Shown: positions 61,555 through 64,000 of the stretch, piece after piece | Layout: every line of letters begins with the position of its first letter | Position numbering within the stretch: position 1 is the stretch's first letter | From: Wenzhouxiangella sp042310355 | Lineage (GTDB): Bacteria > Pseudomonadota > Gammaproteobacteria > Xanthomonadales > Wenzhouxiangellaceae | Assembly (NCBI RefSeq): GCF_042310355.1 | Contig: NZ_JBHJMR010000011.1 | Location: 1-64,000 of the forward strand | Length of the DNA: 64,000 nucleotides | Reading direction: 5' to 3' | The notes under the pieces: model-generated | The model's input: the letters and a program-made list of their open reading frames with translations, nothing else | The model's database searches: none | What the model was told of the DNA's origin: nothing | Translations under genes and position numbers: made by a program

Positions 61555-62934
61555 TCAGTCCTCGTCCAGCCAGCGGTAGAGCGTTCTGCGCCCCACGCCC
61601 AGCAACGCGGCGGCCCGGCGCTTGTTGCCGTCGACGCGATCGAGCACGTACCGGACATAGCGGCGCCGCAGCTCGTCCATGCTGGGCAGCATCTCACCGG
61701 AAGCCAGCATCGAATCGAGTGGATCCCCGGATTCGCCCTGGCTCGCGCCGGCACCGGCCGAGCGCCGCACCCGCTCGGGCAGGTGGCCGGCTTCGATCTC
61801 CTCGCCCTCGCAAAAGGTGACGGCGCGCTCCATGGCGTTGCTGAGCTCGCGCACATTGCCGGGCCAGGCATAGTCCCGGATCAGCATCAGCGCCTCGTTG
61901 CTGATCGATCGGGCCGGCCGCTGCCGCGCGGCGGCGAAGCGCCCTACGAACTGCATCGCCAGCATCTCCAGGTCCTCGCCGCGATCGCGCAGGGGCGGCA
62001 CTTCCAGCTGGAAGGCCTCGAGGCGATAGTAGAGATCCTCGCGGAATTCGCCAGCGCCGACCAGTTCATGCAGGTCCTGGTTGGTCGCGGCGACCAGGCG
62101 TACGTCGACCTGGTGTTCGTGCTCGGCCCCCACCGGCCGGACCCGGCCGTCCTGGAGCGCGCGCAGCATCTTGGCCTGCAGGGAAAGCGGCATTTCGCCG
62201 ATCTCGTCGAGAAAGAGCGTCCCGCCCTGTGCCTCGCGGAACAGACCCTTGCGCGCGCGATCGGCCCCCGAGAAGGCGCCCTCGACATGACCGAAGAACT
62301 CCGACTCCATCAACTCACCCGGTATGCCGGCACAGTTGACGACCAGGAAGGGCTCGCTCGATCGCGCGCTCTCGGCGTGGATCGCGCTGGCGACGAGATC
62401 CTTGCCGGTTCCGGACTCGCCGCTGATCAGAACGGGCCCGTCGGCGCGCGCGACCTGGCCGATGCGGTCGAACAGCACGCGCATGACCCGGCTCGAACCC
62501 TGCATGCCGTGGAACGACGGCCCCCCGAGCAGCTCGCGAAAGCGCCGGACCTCTTCGTGCAGGCGTCGATTGTCGAGTACCCGGCGGATGCTCAACATGA
62601 AGTGGTCCATGTCCAGGGGCTTGGTCAGGAAGTTCTCGGCGCCGGCCTGAAGCGCCGCCACGGCGCGCTCGACCGTGCCGTATGCGCTGATCATCAGGAC
62701 GGCAGGCGGCGCGTGCCGCTTGCGCAGGTGTTCGAGCAGGGCCAGGCCGTCTGCGCCGGGAAGCTGCAGGTCGCTGACGACCACATCGGGCTCGAATTCG
62801 TCGATGATCTCCAGCGCCTGCTCGGCGGAGGACTGCGCATCGACGGTACAGCCTTCGGCTTCGAGCTCCTCGACCAGCAGCTCTGTCAGGCTCCTGTCGT
62901 CCTCGACGACCAGAACACGTGCACCCTTGCTCAT
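61555..62934 (-). CDS. Sigma-54-dependent response regulator (NtrC type)
   Basis: A 459-residue regulator: a receiver (VVEDDRSLTE, phospho-acceptor Asp in VVSDLQLPGADG), an AAA+ domain with GESGTGKD and the sigma-54 contact loop GAFSGA, Walker B-like GGTLFLDEIGE, and a C-terminal Fis-type HTH (KRRAAALLGVGRRTLYRWL). It activates sigma-54 promoters. Its ATGA overlaps the histidine kinase stop, so they form a pair. Confidence 0.93.
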   Translation of the reverse strand: MSKGARVLVVEDDRSLTELLVEELEAEGCTVDAQSSAEQALEIIDEFEPDVVVSDLQLPGADGLALLEHLRKRHAPPAVLMISAYGTVERAVAALQAGAENFLTKPLDMDHFMLSIRRVLDNRRLHEEVRRFRELLGGPSFHGMQGSSRVMRVLFDRIGQVARADGPVLISGESGTGKDLVASAIHAESARSSEPFLVVNCAGIPGELMESEFFGHVEGAFSGADRARKGLFREAQGGTLFLDEIGEMPLSLQAKMLRALQDGRVRPVGAEHEHQVDVRLVAATNQDLHELVGAGEFREDLYYRLEAFQLEVPPLRDRGEDLEMLAMQFVGRFAAARQRPARSISNEALMLIRDYAWPGNVRELSNAMERAVTFCEGEEIEAGHLPERVRRSAGAGASQGESGDPLDSMLASGEMLPSMDELRRRYVRYVLDRVDGNKRRAAALLGVGRRTLYRWLDED

Positions 62935-64000
62935 TGCGACCTCGTCGGAAGCGTCAGTGTCATGCGGCTCCCACCCAGAGCCTCGCTTTCGCCCACCTCG
63001 ATGGATGCGCCGTGCTCATCGACGACGCCCTGGACGATCGCCAGCCCCAGGCCGGTGCCGCCGCGCCCCTCCCGGGCCGTGTGAAAAGGTTCGAAGATGC
63101 GTTCGCGCTGCTCGGGCGGCACCCCGGGCCCGTCGTCTTCGACCACGACAACCGCCCCGCCCTGCGAATCCTCGTCCAGCGTGACCAGGACCCGCTCCCG
63201 GGCGGCCTGCACGGCGTTGCGCACCAGGTTGAGCAGCGCGTGCTCGAGCCGGGCCGACCAACCCTCGATCTGCACGTCACGTTGCTTGATCCGGCAATCC
63301 AGCGCAATACCCCGGCTCTCGCACTCCGGTCGCACGCCGGCAAGCACACGCTGGAGCAAACGATCGAGATGCACCATTTCAGGGTCACTGCTGTCGCTGC
63401 GGGCAAACTCCATGAGCTGATTGATCAGCTCGCGCGTGCGCGAGACCTGGCGACGAATCCTGTCGAGTCGGCGGCGCGAATCGGGCGAAACCGTTACGTC
63501 TTTCTGCAAGCGCCGGGTATCCCCGTCGATGACGGTCAACGGCGCGCCCAGCTCATGCGCGACCCCGGAGGAAAACTGTCCCAGGCGGGCAAGGCTTTCC
63601 TGCGAGAGCATCCGCCGTTCCATCCTGCGGCGCTCGCGCCGCTGCTCCGCGAGCTGTTCGGCCATCCGGTCCAGGCCGTCGAGCATGCGGTTGAAGGCTG
63701 CGGCAACGCCCGATATCTCGGTCGGCCCGTCAACGCGCGCGCGGTGTTTCCTGTCGCCGGATTCGATCCGGGCCATGGAATCGACCAGGCGCTCCACGTG
63801 ACGCCCCAGGGCCAGCCTGTAGCCGACGATCACGATCACCAGCATCAGGCACATCACGCCGATCCAGGCCAGCCAGGTTCGATTCCGGATTTCGTCCAGG
63901 CGCTGCGCGATATCGCTTTCCAGGCGCACAACCTGCAGCAGGCCGTCGATTCGCCCGGTCGTGCCGGTCAGCGGCACGAAGTAGGAAAAGACTTCCTCGC
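62931..64000 (-). CDS. Sensor histidine kinase, 5' part beyond window
   Basis: Open to the right edge, about 356 visible residues. A membrane segment (WLAWIGVMCLMLVIVIVGYRLAL) is followed by a HAMP-like region (RLVDSMARIESGDRK), the H-box GVAHELGAPLTVIDG, N-box NLVRNAVQAA, G1 EDDGPGVPP, F-box FEPFHTARE and GGTGLGLAIV. It should phosphorylate the adjacent NtrC-type regulator. The periplasmic sensor lies outside the window. Confidence 0.9.
   Translation of the reverse strand, partial: EEVFSYFVPLTGTTGRIDGLLQVVRLESDIAQRLDEIRNRTWLAWIGVMCLMLVIVIVGYRLALGRHVERLVDSMARIESGDRKHRARVDGPTEISGVAAAFNRMLDGLDRMAEQLAEQRRERRRMERRMLSQESLARLGQFSSGVAHELGAPLTVIDGDTRRLQKDVTVSPDSRRRLDRIRRQVSRTRELINQLMEFARSDSSDPEMVHLDRLLQRVLAGVRPECESRGIALDCRIKQRDVQIEGWSARLEHALLNLVRNAVQAARERVLVTLDEDSQGGAVVVVEDDGPGVPPEQRERIFEPFHTAREGRGGTGLGLAIVQGVVDEHGASIEVGESEALGGSRMTLTLPTRSQ

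Noticed and set aside
1..64000. CRISPR array, prophage, rRNA or conjugation genes
   Set aside because: No regular spacer-repeat array, no phage structural genes, no rRNA and no transfer genes were seen on either strand.

Overview
The window is GC-rich chromosomal DNA of a gammaproteobacterium. Several conserved gene orders support this: pilZ-holB-tmk-mltG-pabC-pabB-fabF-acpP-fabG-fabD-fabH-plsX-rpmF-yceD, der-bamB-yfgM-hisS-rodZ-pilF-rlmN-ndk, ligA-zipA-smc and scpA-scpB-rluB. The PilZ gene beside holB, the ImuA/ImuB/DnaE2 mutasome and a secreted protein ending in an FSDxFE-like motif fit the Xanthomonadales and relatives (for example Wenzhouxiangella-like bacteria). That placement is an inference from gene order, not a database result. 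No rRNA, CRISPR array, prophage or conjugative module is visible. The only mobile gene is an IS256-type transposase cut by the left edge.

Layout. 1-3.1 kb: IS end, a degenerate spacer with a short tandem repeat, a lipoprotein and a GCS2-CBS fusion. 3.2-6 kb: fadD facing dinB. 6-17.2 kb (minus strand): one long co-directional block for replication accessory factors, folate precursors, septal murein processing and type II fatty acid synthesis, probably started from an extended -10 promoter next to yceD. 17.3-23.7 kb (plus): yceF/maf, a two-gene beta-oxidation operon, a CPBP protease with an apparent CTG start, and a transmembrane Ser/Thr kinase with HAMP domain. 23.7-29.4 kb (minus): a LysM/TPR lipoprotein, a TRAP transporter with TatT lipoprotein, and folD. 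29.5 kb: a glutathione-peroxidase-like protein without its active site. 30-37.9 kb (minus): der to ndk. 38.2-41.4 kb: a large periplasmic-propeller diguanylate cyclase and tRNA-Asn. 41.4-48 kb: a DNA-damage cluster with an SRAP protein, imuB-imuA, a LexA box and divergent dnaE2. 48-64 kb: a secreted protein, usp, ligA-zipA-smc, queF, a foldase, bolA, yciI, scpAB-rluB, an OmpA-like lipoprotein and an NtrC-type two-component system cut by the right edge.

The most unusual material is the repeat and overlap biology. dnaE2 carries three in-frame palindromic insertions: two copies of one 85-bp element read in the same frame, and one 168-bp element with 7-bp-unit arms. Without them it would have an ordinary DnaE2 length. 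A further ~168-bp AT-rich palindrome lies between the SRAP gene and imuB. scpB and rluB overlap by 245 bp, with one DNA stretch encoding an acidic tail in one frame and a strongly basic head in the other. Other points of interest are the peroxidase-fold pseudoenzyme, a histone-like lysine tail on the thiolase, and a single LexA box serving a divergent mutasome.
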